Shown in pieces: positions 35,911 to 45,425 of a stretch of DNA of 64,000 bases. How positions within the stretch are numbered: the stretch's first letter is position 1; the number at the start of each line of letters is the position of its first letter. This DNA comes from DATAFF01 sp044870245 (lineage in GTDB: Bacteria; Pseudomonadota; Alphaproteobacteria; Rhizobiales; Aestuariivirgaceae): assembly GCA_044870245.1 (NCBI GenBank), contig JBIOYR010000124.1, forward strand, positions 1 to 64,000. The letters are read 5' to 3'. The position numbers and the translations under genes were made by a program. The notes below the pieces were generated by a model. That model was not told the origin of the DNA. It worked only from the letters and a program-made list of their open reading frames with translations, and ran no database searches.

Positions 35911-37671
35911 TTACCCTGACGCAGCGCTGTCATGCGGCGGCGCCACGCCCTCTATGCGGATCTCCTCGGGCTGTCCGAGCGCAACATTGCCATCGGCGGT
36001 GCGTAGCAGCGTGTGAATGTAGAAGCTGGTGGCGACCTCGTCCGTCGCCTCCATGACCGGTGAGGGTGCGGAGACCACCAGGAGGCCCATGCATTCGCCG
36101 ATCCAGTCGAAATGCCGGTGGCCATGCATCAGCACCACGCGTCCCGTCAGCGACTGCAGCTGACGGATCATCCAATTGCCGTTGATCAGCACCGTTCCGA
36201 CGCGCTCCGACAAGCTGTGCGCCTTGCGAGGGTATTCCACCAGATGATGGTGAAGCGCAATGATCCAGCAGGCATCCGGATAGGCGTCGGCGATCGCCCG
36301 GATCGATGTCAGCTGCTCGACGGAGATCATGCCCAACGCATTGGTGAAGGAGAAGTGCGTGTCGGCATTGGAATTGATCAGCATGACCCCGAGCCCGTCA
36401 TCGGTGGCCGGCGGCAGGATCATCGGAAAGGCCCGCGCCCACAGCTCCTTCTGCTTGGCATTGAGCCGAGGCCTGCCGTGATCGGCATAGCGCACCATCC
36501 AGCTCAGCTGCGGATTGAGAGCGTGGCGAAGGCTCGGGCCGAGTCGCATCCGCGACTGATCCATGACATGGACCCGCTCGCCCATGAGACGGTACATCGA
36601 GAACAGCGTGCGAAACTTTCGCAAGCGCTTGTTTGGGGTCCCCGGCAAGTCGAGGCGCGCCGGATTCGCTCGGTCGACGATGTTGACGTCGTGATTGCCC
36701 GGCACCATCAGGATCCGTTCGGCAATCCAGGGATATGGCCGCAATGCCTCATGGAACTCGGCCCATTCGGTGGAGCGGCCGGCATCCGTCATGTCGCCGG
36801 TGACGAGGACGAGATCGACGGGATCGGCGGCGTGGATGGCGCTGAGCCGGGCCAGCGCCCGCTTGAGCCGGTGGTTCCCCTGCGGCCCCGACCGGCCGCT
36901 TTCGATGCGGAAGCCATAGGTCTCCCCCACGACGTGAAGATCGGAAAGATGGGCGACGCGCCAGGAGCGGCCGCTCGGTGAACCGCGCTCGAAATGCCTT
37001 ACGTCATGCGGCTGTGCCGTCCAGGCATCGATGAAACCCCAGACCAGCGACGCTGCGGCGAGATAGGAGGCAACGAGCACGACCCCGTTGGCGATCGCCG
37101 CCACCATCACACGGGTCGGCGAGGACGCATCGATCGGCGCCACGATGAACCGCGCGCTTGGCCATGCCGCCAGCACGGCAAGCACCGCCAGGAGGCTGAG
37201 GACGATCCCCGCGCCGGCCGCCGCGATGGCGCGCACCCGCGCGCGCGCCGTGCCGCGCGCCCGCGGCACCAGCACCGCCTCGACGAGCTGCCGCACCGCC
37301 TCGCGCAGCATCACATAGACCGGCTGGATGACGATCGCATTGAGCGACCAGAAGCTCTGCTCCGCCAGCCTGAACAGTCGCAGCCCGCCGAACAGGCCAA
37401 CGAGCAGGGCGGCGAGGAAAATCACTATCGGCCATATGTCGAGGACGGACGAGCGAACCGCCTGCGACACCACCTGAAGCCAGACGGATATCAAGAGCGG
37501 CGCCAGCCCGAGGAGAAATCCCGGCAAGAGGATGAGAGCCGTCGACACGAAGATGAGCCGCGGCAGGCTGATCTCGGCCAGCATGCTGCCGGTGATCGCC
37601 AGCAGCGACCGTTTCTTGGTGCTCGACGCATCATCCTCGATGTCGCCGGAGCGCGGATCGATCACCGGCAT
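35911..37671 (-). CDS. Membrane-anchored calcineurin-like metallophosphoesterase
   Basis: A 586-residue protein with about four to five N-terminal transmembrane helices (residues about 30-235) and a cytoplasmic metallophosphoesterase domain. Metal motifs in order: HLSDLHVVGE, VTGDMTDAG, MVPGNHDVN, ALHHHLVEYP and LMHGHRHFDW. The family covers phosphodiesterases and phosphatases; the substrate is unknown. The ATG (37669-37671) overlaps the stop of the upstream MocR-type gene (TGATG), so expression of the two is coupled. Confidence 0.88.
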   Translation of the reverse strand: MPVIDPRSGDIEDDASSTKKRSLLAITGSMLAEISLPRLIFVSTALILLPGFLLGLAPLLISVWLQVVSQAVRSSVLDIWPIVIFLAALLVGLFGGLRLFRLAEQSFWSLNAIVIQPVYVMLREAVRQLVEAVLVPRARGTARARVRAIAAAGAGIVLSLLAVLAVLAAWPSARFIVAPIDASSPTRVMVAAIANGVVLVASYLAAASLVWGFIDAWTAQPHDVRHFERGSPSGRSWRVAHLSDLHVVGETYGFRIESGRSGPQGNHRLKRALARLSAIHAADPVDLVLVTGDMTDAGRSTEWAEFHEALRPYPWIAERILMVPGNHDVNIVDRANPARLDLPGTPNKRLRKFRTLFSMYRLMGERVHVMDQSRMRLGPSLRHALNPQLSWMVRYADHGRPRLNAKQKELWARAFPMILPPATDDGLGVMLINSNADTHFSFTNALGMISVEQLTSIRAIADAYPDACWIIALHHHLVEYPRKAHSLSERVGTVLINGNWMIRQLQSLTGRVVLMHGHRHFDWIGECMGLLVVSAPSPVMEATDEVATSFYIHTLLRTADGNVALGQPEEIRIEGVAPPHDSAASG

Positions 37672-39131
37672 CAAGCTCTGAGCCTCGGGCCGGCCAGATG
37701 CGATCTGGCGACCCGCGCCGCCGCCTCCCCCAGCCGCCGCGCCGCTTCCGTCAGCTCCTGCACCTCGAAGCCGGAGAAGCCGAGAATGAACCCATCACGC
37801 CCCTCGCCGCGACGGATCCGTGTTTCCGAGATCAGCAAGGCATCGACCTCGGCCATCTCCCTGATGCGCTGGCCGGCATCGAACGCCAGCGTCGGCGGAA
37901 GATAGGCGACGAGATGGAGCCCTTGCGAGGGCACCGCGATCTGAAGCGCCTCGCCGGCCGCCCGCTTGAGCGTCGCCGCCAGCGCATCGCGCGCCGCTCG
38001 GTAACGGCTCCGCATGCGGCGAACATGGTTGAGCAGCACGCCCTCCGCCATGAGATCGCCGACAGCGCCATCCAGCAGGCCTGGCGGGAAGCGATCGAAC
38101 CCGGCGCGTGCCGCCACCACCCGATCGACTGCCTTGGGCGGCAGCACCGCATAGGCAAGCCTCATGCCCGGAAAGAGCGTCTTGGAGAATGTTCCGAGAT
38201 AGATGACCTCGCCGCCCTGGGCGAGGCCGGCAAGCGCGGTGAGCGGCGGCCCCGCATAACGAAACTCGCTGTCGTAATCATCCTCGAAGATGAAGCTCTG
38301 GCGTTCGCAGGCCCAGGAGAGAAGCGCCACCCGCCGCGCCATGCTCATCGTCACGCCGGTCGGGAACTGGTGCGAAGGCGTGACATAGACCGCCTTCGCC
38401 GTCGGCGCGATACGCCGGCCTGCAGCGCTGTCGAGTCCCTCGGCATCGACCGGGACCGCCATCGGAACGAGACCCGACGCCTCGAAGGTCCGCCGCGCTG
38501 CCGGGTAGCCCGGATCCTCCATCCAGACTCGATCGCCGAGTCCCAGCAATGCGACCGTGCATAGCCGGACGGCGTGCTGCGTTCCGCTCGTCACGAGAAT
38601 GGAGCCGGGATCGCAGCGGAAACCGCGATTGGCCGCCAGATAGGCGGCGATCTGCTCGCGCAACTGAGCGCTGCCCCGCGGATCGCCATAGCCGAGCCTC
38701 GCTTGATCGGCATGGGCGGCTTGCCGACGCAGAGCCGCCCCGAGCTTTCCGAGCAGCATTCCGTCCGCACAAGCATGACCGAGCGCGAACGGCCGTCGAA
38801 CGGCCGTCTGCCAACGATCCGGGCGTTGAACCGAAGGTGCCTGTGGTCGCGGCGGCAGGATCGGCGCGACATAGGTGCCTGCGCCGGTTCTGGTCTCGAC
38901 GAAGCCGTCGCTCGACAGGTGCTCATAGGCCGCGATGATCGCATTGCGGCGCACCCCGAGCTGCCGTGCGAGCGCTCGGCTCGACGGCAGGCGTAAGCCC
39001 GCGGTGAGGCGACCGTCGAGTATTGCGCTGCGGATCGCCCGATTGACCTGCAGCGACTGATTTCCGGCCGCAGGATCAAGCTGCAGCGGCACCTCGAGCA
39101 CATCCCGCTGTCGTTTGGAAGTGGTCGGCAT
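37671..39131 (-). CDS. MocR/PdxR-type GntR-aminotransferase regulator
   Basis: A 486-residue regulator. The N-terminal GntR helix-turn-helix (LTAGLRLPSSRALARQLGVRRNAIIAAYEHL) is joined to an aminotransferase-like domain with TSGTQHAVRL, YVTPSHQFPTG, EDDYDSEFRY and the PLP lysine in YLGTFSKTLFPGMRLAY. It is divergent from a PNPOx-like gene at 39205, which is the classic arrangement for PdxR-type control of vitamin B6-related genes. I chose the ATG at 39131, leaving a 73-bp shared promoter region; an earlier in-frame start would overlap the neighbour's start. It is translationally coupled to the downstream phosphoesterase. Confidence 0.9.
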   Translation of the reverse strand: MPTTSKRQRDVLEVPLQLDPAAGNQSLQVNRAIRSAILDGRLTAGLRLPSSRALARQLGVRRNAIIAAYEHLSSDGFVETRTGAGTYVAPILPPRPQAPSVQRPDRWQTAVRRPFALGHACADGMLLGKLGAALRRQAAHADQARLGYGDPRGSAQLREQIAAYLAANRGFRCDPGSILVTSGTQHAVRLCTVALLGLGDRVWMEDPGYPAARRTFEASGLVPMAVPVDAEGLDSAAGRRIAPTAKAVYVTPSHQFPTGVTMSMARRVALLSWACERQSFIFEDDYDSEFRYAGPPLTALAGLAQGGEVIYLGTFSKTLFPGMRLAYAVLPPKAVDRVVAARAGFDRFPPGLLDGAVGDLMAEGVLLNHVRRMRSRYRAARDALAATLKRAAGEALQIAVPSQGLHLVAYLPPTLAFDAGQRIREMAEVDALLISETRIRRGEGRDGFILGFSGFEVQELTEAARRLGEAAARVARSHLAGPRLRA

Positions 39132-39204
39132 TTCGCTACCAGAATTGGCCCTATCTCCGACCATTTTAGCATGCGATGACCGGCCATCAAGCTTGGAGGC
39201 AGCC

Positions 39205-39936
39205 ATGCCGGACGATCACGCGCCCCACTACCCGATCGATGCGGTCAACCGTGTCAAGCGCCGGCATGATCGCGGCCACTACGATCATGCAACGGTCCAT
39301 GCGCTGCTCGATTCTGCCGCCTTCTGTCATGTCTCCTACGTCATTGACGGGCAGCCCTTTTGCACGCCGACATTGTTCTGGCGCGAGGGCGCGCGGCTCT
39401 ACTGGCACGGCAGCAGCGCCAGCCGCATGCTGCGCAATCTCTCTCTGGCGGAGCCGGCTTGCCTGACCGTCACCCATCTCGACAGCCTCATCTTGGCGCG
39501 CTCCGGCTTCAACCATTCGGCGGACTACCGCTCGGTGATGGCGTTCGGTCGGGCCAGGCTGGTCGACAAGCCCGACGAGAAGCGCCACGCCCTGACCATG
39601 ATGGTCGATCGGTTCTTTCCGGGACGGACCGCCAGGCTTCGTGCGATGTCGCCGCAGGAGTTCAAGGCAACCGCCGTGATCACCATGGCGATCGAGCGGG
39701 CTTCAGCCAAGGTCCGCGCCAAGGGAGTGGCCGATGACGAGGAGGATTACCTTCTGCCGATTTATGCCGAACGGCTCCCGATACGCATGGTCATCGGCGA
39801 TGCCGAGCCATGCCCGCGGCTCCTCGCCGGTGTGCCGCGCAGCGACGATCTCGCTGCCTATCGCTCCGGCCGGCCGCTCGAGGAAGCTGTCAGGGAGGCG
39901 TACTCACGCTCCTATCCGATTGAAACACGCGACTAG
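39205..39936 (+). CDS. Pyridoxamine 5'-phosphate oxidase-like flavin-binding protein
   Basis: A 243-residue FMN split-barrel protein of the NimA/PNPOx-like group (VHALLDSAAFCHVSYVIDGQPFCTPTLFWREGARLYWHG is the typical entry segment). It is not a canonical PdxH: the length and C-terminal half differ. It probably binds FMN or haem and detoxifies or reduces small molecules. TTGGAGGC lies five to six bases before the ATG. The divergent MocR/PdxR-like regulator probably controls it. Its TAG shares a CTAG with the convergent MATE gene's TAG. Confidence 0.82.
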   Translation: MPDDHAPHYPIDAVNRVKRRHDRGHYDHATVHALLDSAAFCHVSYVIDGQPFCTPTLFWREGARLYWHGSSASRMLRNLSLAEPACLTVTHLDSLILARSGFNHSADYRSVMAFGRARLVDKPDEKRHALTMMVDRFFPGRTARLRAMSPQEFKATAVITMAIERASAKVRAKGVADDEEDYLLPIYAERLPIRMVIGDAEPCPRLLAGVPRSDDLAAYRSGRPLEEAVREAYSRSYPIETRD

Positions 39937-41303
39937 CGGTATCGGAGATTGCTGAAGGTTTGCCGGGCGAGCGCTGGAAACCGCGCCGCCTGCAACAGTC
40001 CGCGTGTTCCAAGGAATGTCAGTATCGCGAGCCACAGACCGCTATTGCCCAGCGACCGTGTCAGCCACCACGCGGCGAAATAGAGCACCAGCGTGACCAG
40101 CATCAGATTCCGCATGTCGCGCGTCCATGTCGCGCCGATATAGATGCCGTCATAGGTGAAGGCGAATGTGCCGATGACCGAGGCGAGCGCGGCATAGACG
40201 AGGTAGTGGCGCGCCGCATGGCGAACCTCTTCATTCGATGTCATCAGATCGATCAGCTGCGGACCGAGGACGAGCAGGATGATCGTGGCGGCGATGCCGA
40301 AGCCGAAACCCCAGGACAGCGACAGCTTGACCGCGCGCGAGAACGCAGCGTCGTTGCGCGCTCCCACTGCGCGACCGCACAATTGCTCCGCTGCCGACGC
40401 GAAGCCGTCGAGAAAGAACGCCCCCACCAGCACGAAATTGTGCAACACCGAATTGGCCGCCAGCACCACATCGCCGGCGCGCGCTCCTTGCGCCGCAAAG
40501 AACAGCCATGCAGCGATCAGCGCGGCGGTGCGGATCAGGATGTCGCGGTTGATCAGGAACATGCGCATGATCCGCTGGACATCGAACACCCGGGCGGCAT
40601 CGGGCAGGCGCATTCCGAGGATGCGCAATGCCATGACGAGCCCGATTGCAGCGCCGGTCGCCTCCGCGATCACCGTGGCCAGCGCCGCACCGGCGATACC
40701 CATTTCGAGATGAATCACGAACAAGGCGATCATCGCGGCATTGGTCACGTTGATGACGACCTGAAGCGCCAGCGCGGTGTTGGCGCGGGCAAGCCCGACG
40801 AACCATCCGAGCAGCGTGTAATTCGCCAATGCGAGTGGCGCCGACCAGATGCGGATCGCGAGATAGATCTGCGCCGCCTGGGTGACCTCGGGGCTTGCAC
40901 CCATCAGCGCATAGGTGGCGGCGGCGAGCGGCACCTGCAGGGCGATCAGCGCCAGCCCGATCAGGCCGGCAAGCAGCAGCGCGCGGACCAGCGTGGCCCG
41001 CTCCTCCGCCACGTCGCCGGCCCCGAGCGCCTGGGCGGTGAGGGCGACCGTCCCCATTCTGAGAAATCCGAACAGCCAGAACAGGCAGTCGAACACCACC
41101 GACGACATGGCGACCGCGCCGAGCACATGTGCTTGCCCGAGCCTTCCGATCACCGCCGTCGCGACCACGCCGAGCAATGGCGTCGTCGCATTCGACAGCG
41201 TCATCGGCACCGCAATCGCGAGCACGCGTGCATTGGTGACCCTATAGCGTCGCGGCAACTCGCTCGAGCTCAGGCCGGAGGAGCGCGCTCCCCCTTGCGT
41301 CAT
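39933..41303 (-). CDS. MATE family efflux transporter
   Basis: A 456-residue, 12-helix MATE (DinF-type) antiporter. It opens with LAIAVPMTLSNATTPLLGVVATAVIGRLG, a family-typical first helix, and has the mid-protein repeat start LINRDILIRTAALIAAWLFFAAQGARAGDVVLAANSVL. MATE proteins export cationic drugs, peptides or metabolites using Na+ or H+. Its ATG overlaps the stop of the transglutaminase gene by 4 bases (ATGA), so it is the fourth gene of the ATP-grasp/alpha-E/transglutaminase operon; export of the operon's product is an attractive inference. Confidence 0.9.
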   Translation of the reverse strand: MTQGGARSSGLSSSELPRRYRVTNARVLAIAVPMTLSNATTPLLGVVATAVIGRLGQAHVLGAVAMSSVVFDCLFWLFGFLRMGTVALTAQALGAGDVAEERATLVRALLLAGLIGLALIALQVPLAAATYALMGASPEVTQAAQIYLAIRIWSAPLALANYTLLGWFVGLARANTALALQVVINVTNAAMIALFVIHLEMGIAGAALATVIAEATGAAIGLVMALRILGMRLPDAARVFDVQRIMRMFLINRDILIRTAALIAAWLFFAAQGARAGDVVLAANSVLHNFVLVGAFFLDGFASAAEQLCGRAVGARNDAAFSRAVKLSLSWGFGFGIAATIILLVLGPQLIDLMTSNEEVRHAARHYLVYAALASVIGTFAFTYDGIYIGATWTRDMRNLMLVTLVLYFAAWWLTRSLGNSGLWLAILTFLGTRGLLQAARFPALARQTFSNLRYR

Positions 41304-42106
41304 TGCTGCTGCGCCTCCGACACCTCGACCTCCACCGCCAGCCTCTCGCCGTCGCCGCCGCGTCGGGTTCCGGCCACCGGCCTGACGCTTCGGGCGTCGA
41401 GCCCGGCGCAGAGACGCACATAGCGATCGGTAGGGCATATCCGGTTGGCGCAGTCAAATCCCACCCATCCGAGCCCTGGCACCAGCGACTCGGCCCAGCC
41501 ATGCCCGGCTTCGGCGAAGTCGTTGCCCTCCAACAACAGATAGCCCGAGACATAGCGGCTCGGCACGCCGCAATGGCGCGCCGCGGTGATGAAGACATGG
41601 GCATGGTCCTGGCACACGCCGCGACCGCCGGCCAGCGCTTCGCCGGCGGTGGTATGGGCATGCGTGACGCAGGTCTCGTAGTCGATCCGGTCGCGCACGA
41701 GATTCATCAGGCCATGCAGCAGCTCGAGGCCGGAGAGCTTTCCAAGGGCTTCCGTCAGCTCGATGATCGCCGCATCGGCCACGGTGGCCGGGGTTTGCCG
41801 CAAGAACAGCGCATCAGGCACAGGTCCCGGGACATCGGGCAGGACGCCCGCCCGATCCTCGGTCGTCACCGTGCCGCGCGCGATAATCGACACCTCTTCA
41901 TGCAATCCCGATTGGCTGATGAGATGGGTCTGATTGCCGAAGCAGTCCATATAGCTCAGTGCCTGCTCGATGCCCGGCGCCTCGATGGCCCATGACATCA
42001 CCTTCTGCGCTGCCGTATCGCTCGGCGTCAGGTGCAGCCGCTGCAGCGAATAGCTGACGGGCCTGTCATAGACATAGCGGGTCCGGTGCCGGATTGCGAT
42101 CAGCAA
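41300..42106 (-). CDS. Transglutaminase-like cysteine protease family protein
   Basis: A 268-residue transglutaminase-fold protein. An N-terminal all-beta domain (MLIAIRHRTRYVYDRPVSYS) precedes the catalytic core: C165 in GGRGVCQDHAH, H202 in GHGWAE and D218 in WVGFDCAN. Members linked to alpha-E and ATP-grasp genes are thought to act on peptides or amide bonds made by the ATP-grasp partner. It starts 10 bp after the alpha-E gene and overlaps the MATE start by 4 bases. Confidence 0.93.
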   Translation of the reverse strand: MLIAIRHRTRYVYDRPVSYSLQRLHLTPSDTAAQKVMSWAIEAPGIEQALSYMDCFGNQTHLISQSGLHEEVSIIARGTVTTEDRAGVLPDVPGPVPDALFLRQTPATVADAAIIELTEALGKLSGLELLHGLMNLVRDRIDYETCVTHAHTTAGEALAGGRGVCQDHAHVFITAARHCGVPSRYVSGYLLLEGNDFAEAGHGWAESLVPGLGWVGFDCANRICPTDRYVRLCAGLDARSVRPVAGTRRGGDGERLAVEVEVSEAQQQ

Positions 42107-42116
42107 GGCTCACCAC

Positions 42117-43091
42117 TCATGGAAAGTTGTAATCGGCTGCGATGCGGTTCGACAGCGCATTGTTCTGCTCCATGAAGCGACCGAGATATTCGTGGAGGCC
42201 CGATCGGAAGATCACCGACATGTCCTTGCCGGCGAGCTCCGCAGCAATGGCTTGAGCCGCCTGATGGCAGGGACGACGCTCGCCGTAATTCTCGTAAAGA
42301 CCGTCCAGCGCCTCGGTCACCCGCCGATAGCAGAACAGCAGCGAGCGCGGCATCTCCTCGCGCAGCATCAGAAACTCGGCAATGCGGAACGGCGTGTGGC
42401 CGCTGTCGCGATAGAGCCATCGATAGGCGCGTTTCGCCGATACCGAGCGCAGGATCTGGGCCCATTGCTGCATGTCGGTCTCGCCGCCGACCGACACGCT
42501 GTCCGGCAGCAGCAGATAATACTTCACATCGATGATGCGCGCGGTGGAATCAGCCCGTTCGATGAATGTGCCGAGCTGGCTGAAGGAGAACGTGTCCTTG
42601 CGCAACATGGTCGACACCATGGCGCCGCGAAACAGCATCGAGCGCTGGCGGACCCATTCAAGGAAGCCGGGCAGGCGAAAGGTTTCGATCTCGTCGGGCT
42701 TGACGCGGGAGAGGTCGTTCCAGGTGGTGTTCAGCGCCTCCCAGACGTCTCGCGTCAAGGCGGTCCGGACGGCGCGCGCATTGTTGCGGGCGGTGCTGAT
42801 CGAGGAGCGGATGCTCCCGGGATTGCTCTCGTCGAACAGGAGATGCTGGATCACCTTGCTACCGGTGATCTCGCCATATTGTGCAATATAGCTCTGTTCG
42901 CAGCCGCAGCTCTGAAGCGTCGAGCGCCATTCGTCGCGATGGCCTTCGCTTGCCCGCGGCATGAGCGAAATGCGGTAGCCGACCTCGGCGAGGCGGGCCA
43001 TGTTTTCGGCCCGCTCGACATAGCGTGACATCCAGTAGAGCGCTGCCGCCGAGCGGCCGAGCAAGATCTGGCCTAGTCTTCCAGAACCCAT
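42117..43091 (-). CDS. Alpha-E domain protein (DUF403)
   Basis: A 324-residue, almost all-helical protein of the alpha-E family (SAAALYWMSRYVERAENMARL is the characteristic N-terminus; RADSTARIIDVKYYLLLP and MLREEMPRSLLFCYRRV occur later). The biochemical role is unknown. It always travels with circularly permuted ATP-grasp proteins and transglutaminases, and is predicted to assist peptide synthesis or modification. Its start overlaps the ATP-grasp gene by 19 bases. Confidence 0.92.
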   Translation of the reverse strand: MGSGRLGQILLGRSAAALYWMSRYVERAENMARLAEVGYRISLMPRASEGHRDEWRSTLQSCGCEQSYIAQYGEITGSKVIQHLLFDESNPGSIRSSISTARNNARAVRTALTRDVWEALNTTWNDLSRVKPDEIETFRLPGFLEWVRQRSMLFRGAMVSTMLRKDTFSFSQLGTFIERADSTARIIDVKYYLLLPDSVSVGGETDMQQWAQILRSVSAKRAYRWLYRDSGHTPFRIAEFLMLREEMPRSLLFCYRRVTEALDGLYENYGERRPCHQAAQAIAAELAGKDMSVIFRSGLHEYLGRFMEQNNALSNRIAADYNFP

Positions 43092-44524
43092 GTGTCCTTG
43101 GTCCCGCCGCCCTGGCTGGAATTGACCACCAGAGAGCCCTTCTTAAGAGCGACCCGGGTGAACCCTCCCTTGGTGATGCGCACGCGATCGCCGGTCAGCA
43201 CGAAGGGACGAAGATCGACATGGCGCGGCGCCACCCCGTTCGGCGTGAGCGTCGGGGCGGTCGACAGGGCGAGCGTCGGTTGCGCAATGTACTTTGCCGG
43301 CGATGCCTCGAGCTTCTTGCGGAACTCGGCGATCTGCGCCCGCGTCGAGCTCGGCCCGACCAGCATGCCATAGCCTCCCGAGCCATGAACTTCCTTGACC
43401 ACGAGCTCGGGCAGGTGCTGCAGCACATAGCCGAGATCGTCAGCGTCGGAGCACCGCCAGGTCGGCACGTTCGACAGCATCGGTCGCTCGCCGGTGTAGA
43501 ACTCGATGATCTCCGGCATATAGGTGTAGATGCTCTTGTCGTCGGCGATCCCCGTCCCCGGTGCGTTCACCAGATTGACTCGGCCGGCGCGATAGACATC
43601 GAAGAGACCGGGCACGCCGAGCGATGAATCGGCGCGGAAGGTGAGGGGATCGAGGAACCCGTCGTCGATCCGGCGGTAGATCACGTCGACCCGCTTTGGT
43701 GCCTGCGTGGTGCGCATGTAGCACCAGCCATCCTCGACAAAGAGATCGCTGCCCTCGCAGAGCTCGACGCCCATCTCGTCGGCAAGGAAGGCGTGTTCGT
43801 AATAGGCGGAATTGTAGATGCCGGGGGTGAGCACGGCGAGCGTCGGCTCGTCGGCGGCGGGCGGCGCGACCGAGATCAGCGTCTTCTGCAGCATGTCCGG
43901 GTAGTTCTCGATCGGCGCGACCCGGTGCCTGGCGAACAGCTCCGGAAACAGGAACATCATCGCCTCGCGGCCCTCGAGCATGTAGGAGACGCCGGACGGC
44001 GTGCGGCAATTGTCCTCCAGCACGAAATAGTCGCATTCGCCGACCCGCACGATGTCAATGCCGATGATATGGGCATAGACGCTGCGAGGCGGGGTTATCC
44101 CCATCATCTCCGGCACGAACGCCTCGTTCTGCAGGACGAGCTGTGCCGGAATGCGCTTGGCGCGCAGGATCTCCTGCCGGTGATAGACATCGTGGATGAA
44201 GGCGTTGAGGGCGCGCACCCGCTGCTCGATGCCGGCAGCCAGACGCCGCCATTCCGCCGCTGCAAACAACCGGGGGATGATGTCGAAGGGGATCAACCGC
44301 TCATTGGTCTCGATCCCGCCATAGACCGCGAAGGTGATGCCGCTCCTGCGGAAGATCGCCTCGGCTTCCTTCTGATTGCGCACAAGATCGGCGCGCGACA
44401 ACCCGTCCAGCCAGGCGGCAACCTCGGCGTAGTGGCCGCGGATGCTGCCGTTCGCCAGCGTCATCTCGTCAATGATGCCCTTCGTCACGGCACTTCCGGT
44501 GGTTGGACCGAGTTTGGGCTCCAT
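43073..44524 (-). CDS. Circularly permuted ATP-grasp protein (type 2)
   Basis: A 483-residue member of the DUF404/DUF407 circularly permuted ATP-grasp family. Family-like segments: FAVYGGIETNERLIPFDIIPRL, YHRQEILRAKRIPAQLV, CDYFVLEDNCRTPSGVSYMLE, YRRIDDGFLDPLTFR, PGTGIADDKSIYTYMPEII and the glycine-rich VKEVHGSGGYGMLVGP. It is predicted to form peptide or amide bonds with ATP. It is the first gene of the operon that continues with alpha-E, transglutaminase and MATE; the whole set is a known but uncharacterised peptide-tagging or modification module. Confidence 0.93.
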   Translation of the reverse strand: MEPKLGPTTGSAVTKGIIDEMTLANGSIRGHYAEVAAWLDGLSRADLVRNQKEAEAIFRRSGITFAVYGGIETNERLIPFDIIPRLFAAAEWRRLAAGIEQRVRALNAFIHDVYHRQEILRAKRIPAQLVLQNEAFVPEMMGITPPRSVYAHIIGIDIVRVGECDYFVLEDNCRTPSGVSYMLEGREAMMFLFPELFARHRVAPIENYPDMLQKTLISVAPPAADEPTLAVLTPGIYNSAYYEHAFLADEMGVELCEGSDLFVEDGWCYMRTTQAPKRVDVIYRRIDDGFLDPLTFRADSSLGVPGLFDVYRAGRVNLVNAPGTGIADDKSIYTYMPEIIEFYTGERPMLSNVPTWRCSDADDLGYVLQHLPELVVKEVHGSGGYGMLVGPSSTRAQIAEFRKKLEASPAKYIAQPTLALSTAPTLTPNGVAPRHVDLRPFVLTGDRVRITKGGFTRVALKKGSLVVNSSQGGGTKDTWVLED

Positions 44525-44594
44525 GGTGTCTCACCGGGCGCCCTCGATCAACCCGGTCGTTCCACGGCGCTCGCCTGCATAGTAGGCTGTCGGA

Positions 44595-45425
44595 GTGATC
44601 AGGCCTTACGAATATCGCCCGGTGTGGTTTTATCTCATGGCCTATGCCGGGAGCTGGCTGCCATGGTTTCTCGGCCTGTATCTCGGATCGCAGGCGGAGT
44701 TTGCACGCTACGCGCCGCTGCTCAATTTCATCGGACTCTTCGGACCGATCGGCGCGAGCAGCGTCCTCGTCCTGACCTCAGGCAGCGTGGCGCTGCAGCG
44801 CGACTTCAAGGACAGGCTGCTCGACCTGCGGCGAATCCGGCCTCTCCTTGCCGTGCTTGCAGTGGTGTTGCCCTTCGCCGTCATCGGCCTGTCGATCTTC
44901 CTGTCCTTGTGGTTCGGACAATCGAAGGATCAGTTCCGGCTGGTCGACGGGAGCACGATCATTCCGCTGATCGTCCTCGGACTGATCCTCGCACCCATTT
45001 ACGAGGAGACCGGCTGGCATGGCTATGGCGTGGACAGCCTGCGCGCCCGGAATGAAGTGATGCCGGCAACCCTCCTGTTCGCTGTCTTGTGGTGCGCCTG
45101 GCACGCACCGCTGGTGCTCATTCCGGGCACCTATCAGCACAGCCTCGCCATCATGGACAACAAGATCTTCGTCGCGAATTTCTTCGTCAGCATCATCCCG
45201 GTGGCGTTCATTGCCAACTGGTTCTACTACCGCAACGACCGCTCGATCATCGCCTCGATCCTGCTGCATTCCATGCTGAACGCGGCCTCGATCCTGATCA
45301 ATGCCGGTCAGATTGCCAAATGCATTGCAACGCTTCTCTATTCGGCGATTGCCGTCGCGCTGATCATCGGCGATCAAAGCCTGTTCGCCCAAGGTCCGCG
45401 CAATTTCGTGAGCAAGCCTCACTGA
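44595..45425 (+). CDS. CPBP-family intramembrane metalloprotease
   Basis: A 276-residue multi-helix protein of the CAAX protease/bacteriocin-processing (Abi) family. Motif 1 is YEETGWHGYG (about residue 140), motif 2 is LWCAWHAPLVL and motif 3 is in LHSMLNAASI. The family cleaves prenylated or peptide substrates in the membrane and often lies near peptide-modification genes; here the divergent ATP-grasp operon starts 71 bp away. The start codon is uncertain: GTG 44595 gives the family-like RPVWFYLMAYAGSW opening but its ribosome site is poor, and ATG 44637 is possible. Confidence 0.87.
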   Translation: MIRPYEYRPVWFYLMAYAGSWLPWFLGLYLGSQAEFARYAPLLNFIGLFGPIGASSVLVLTSGSVALQRDFKDRLLDLRRIRPLLAVLAVVLPFAVIGLSIFLSLWFGQSKDQFRLVDGSTIIPLIVLGLILAPIYEETGWHGYGVDSLRARNEVMPATLLFAVLWCAWHAPLVLIPGTYQHSLAIMDNKIFVANFFVSIIPVAFIANWFYYRNDRSIIASILLHSMLNAASILINAGQIAKCIATLLYSAIAVALIIGDQSLFAQGPRNFVSKPH

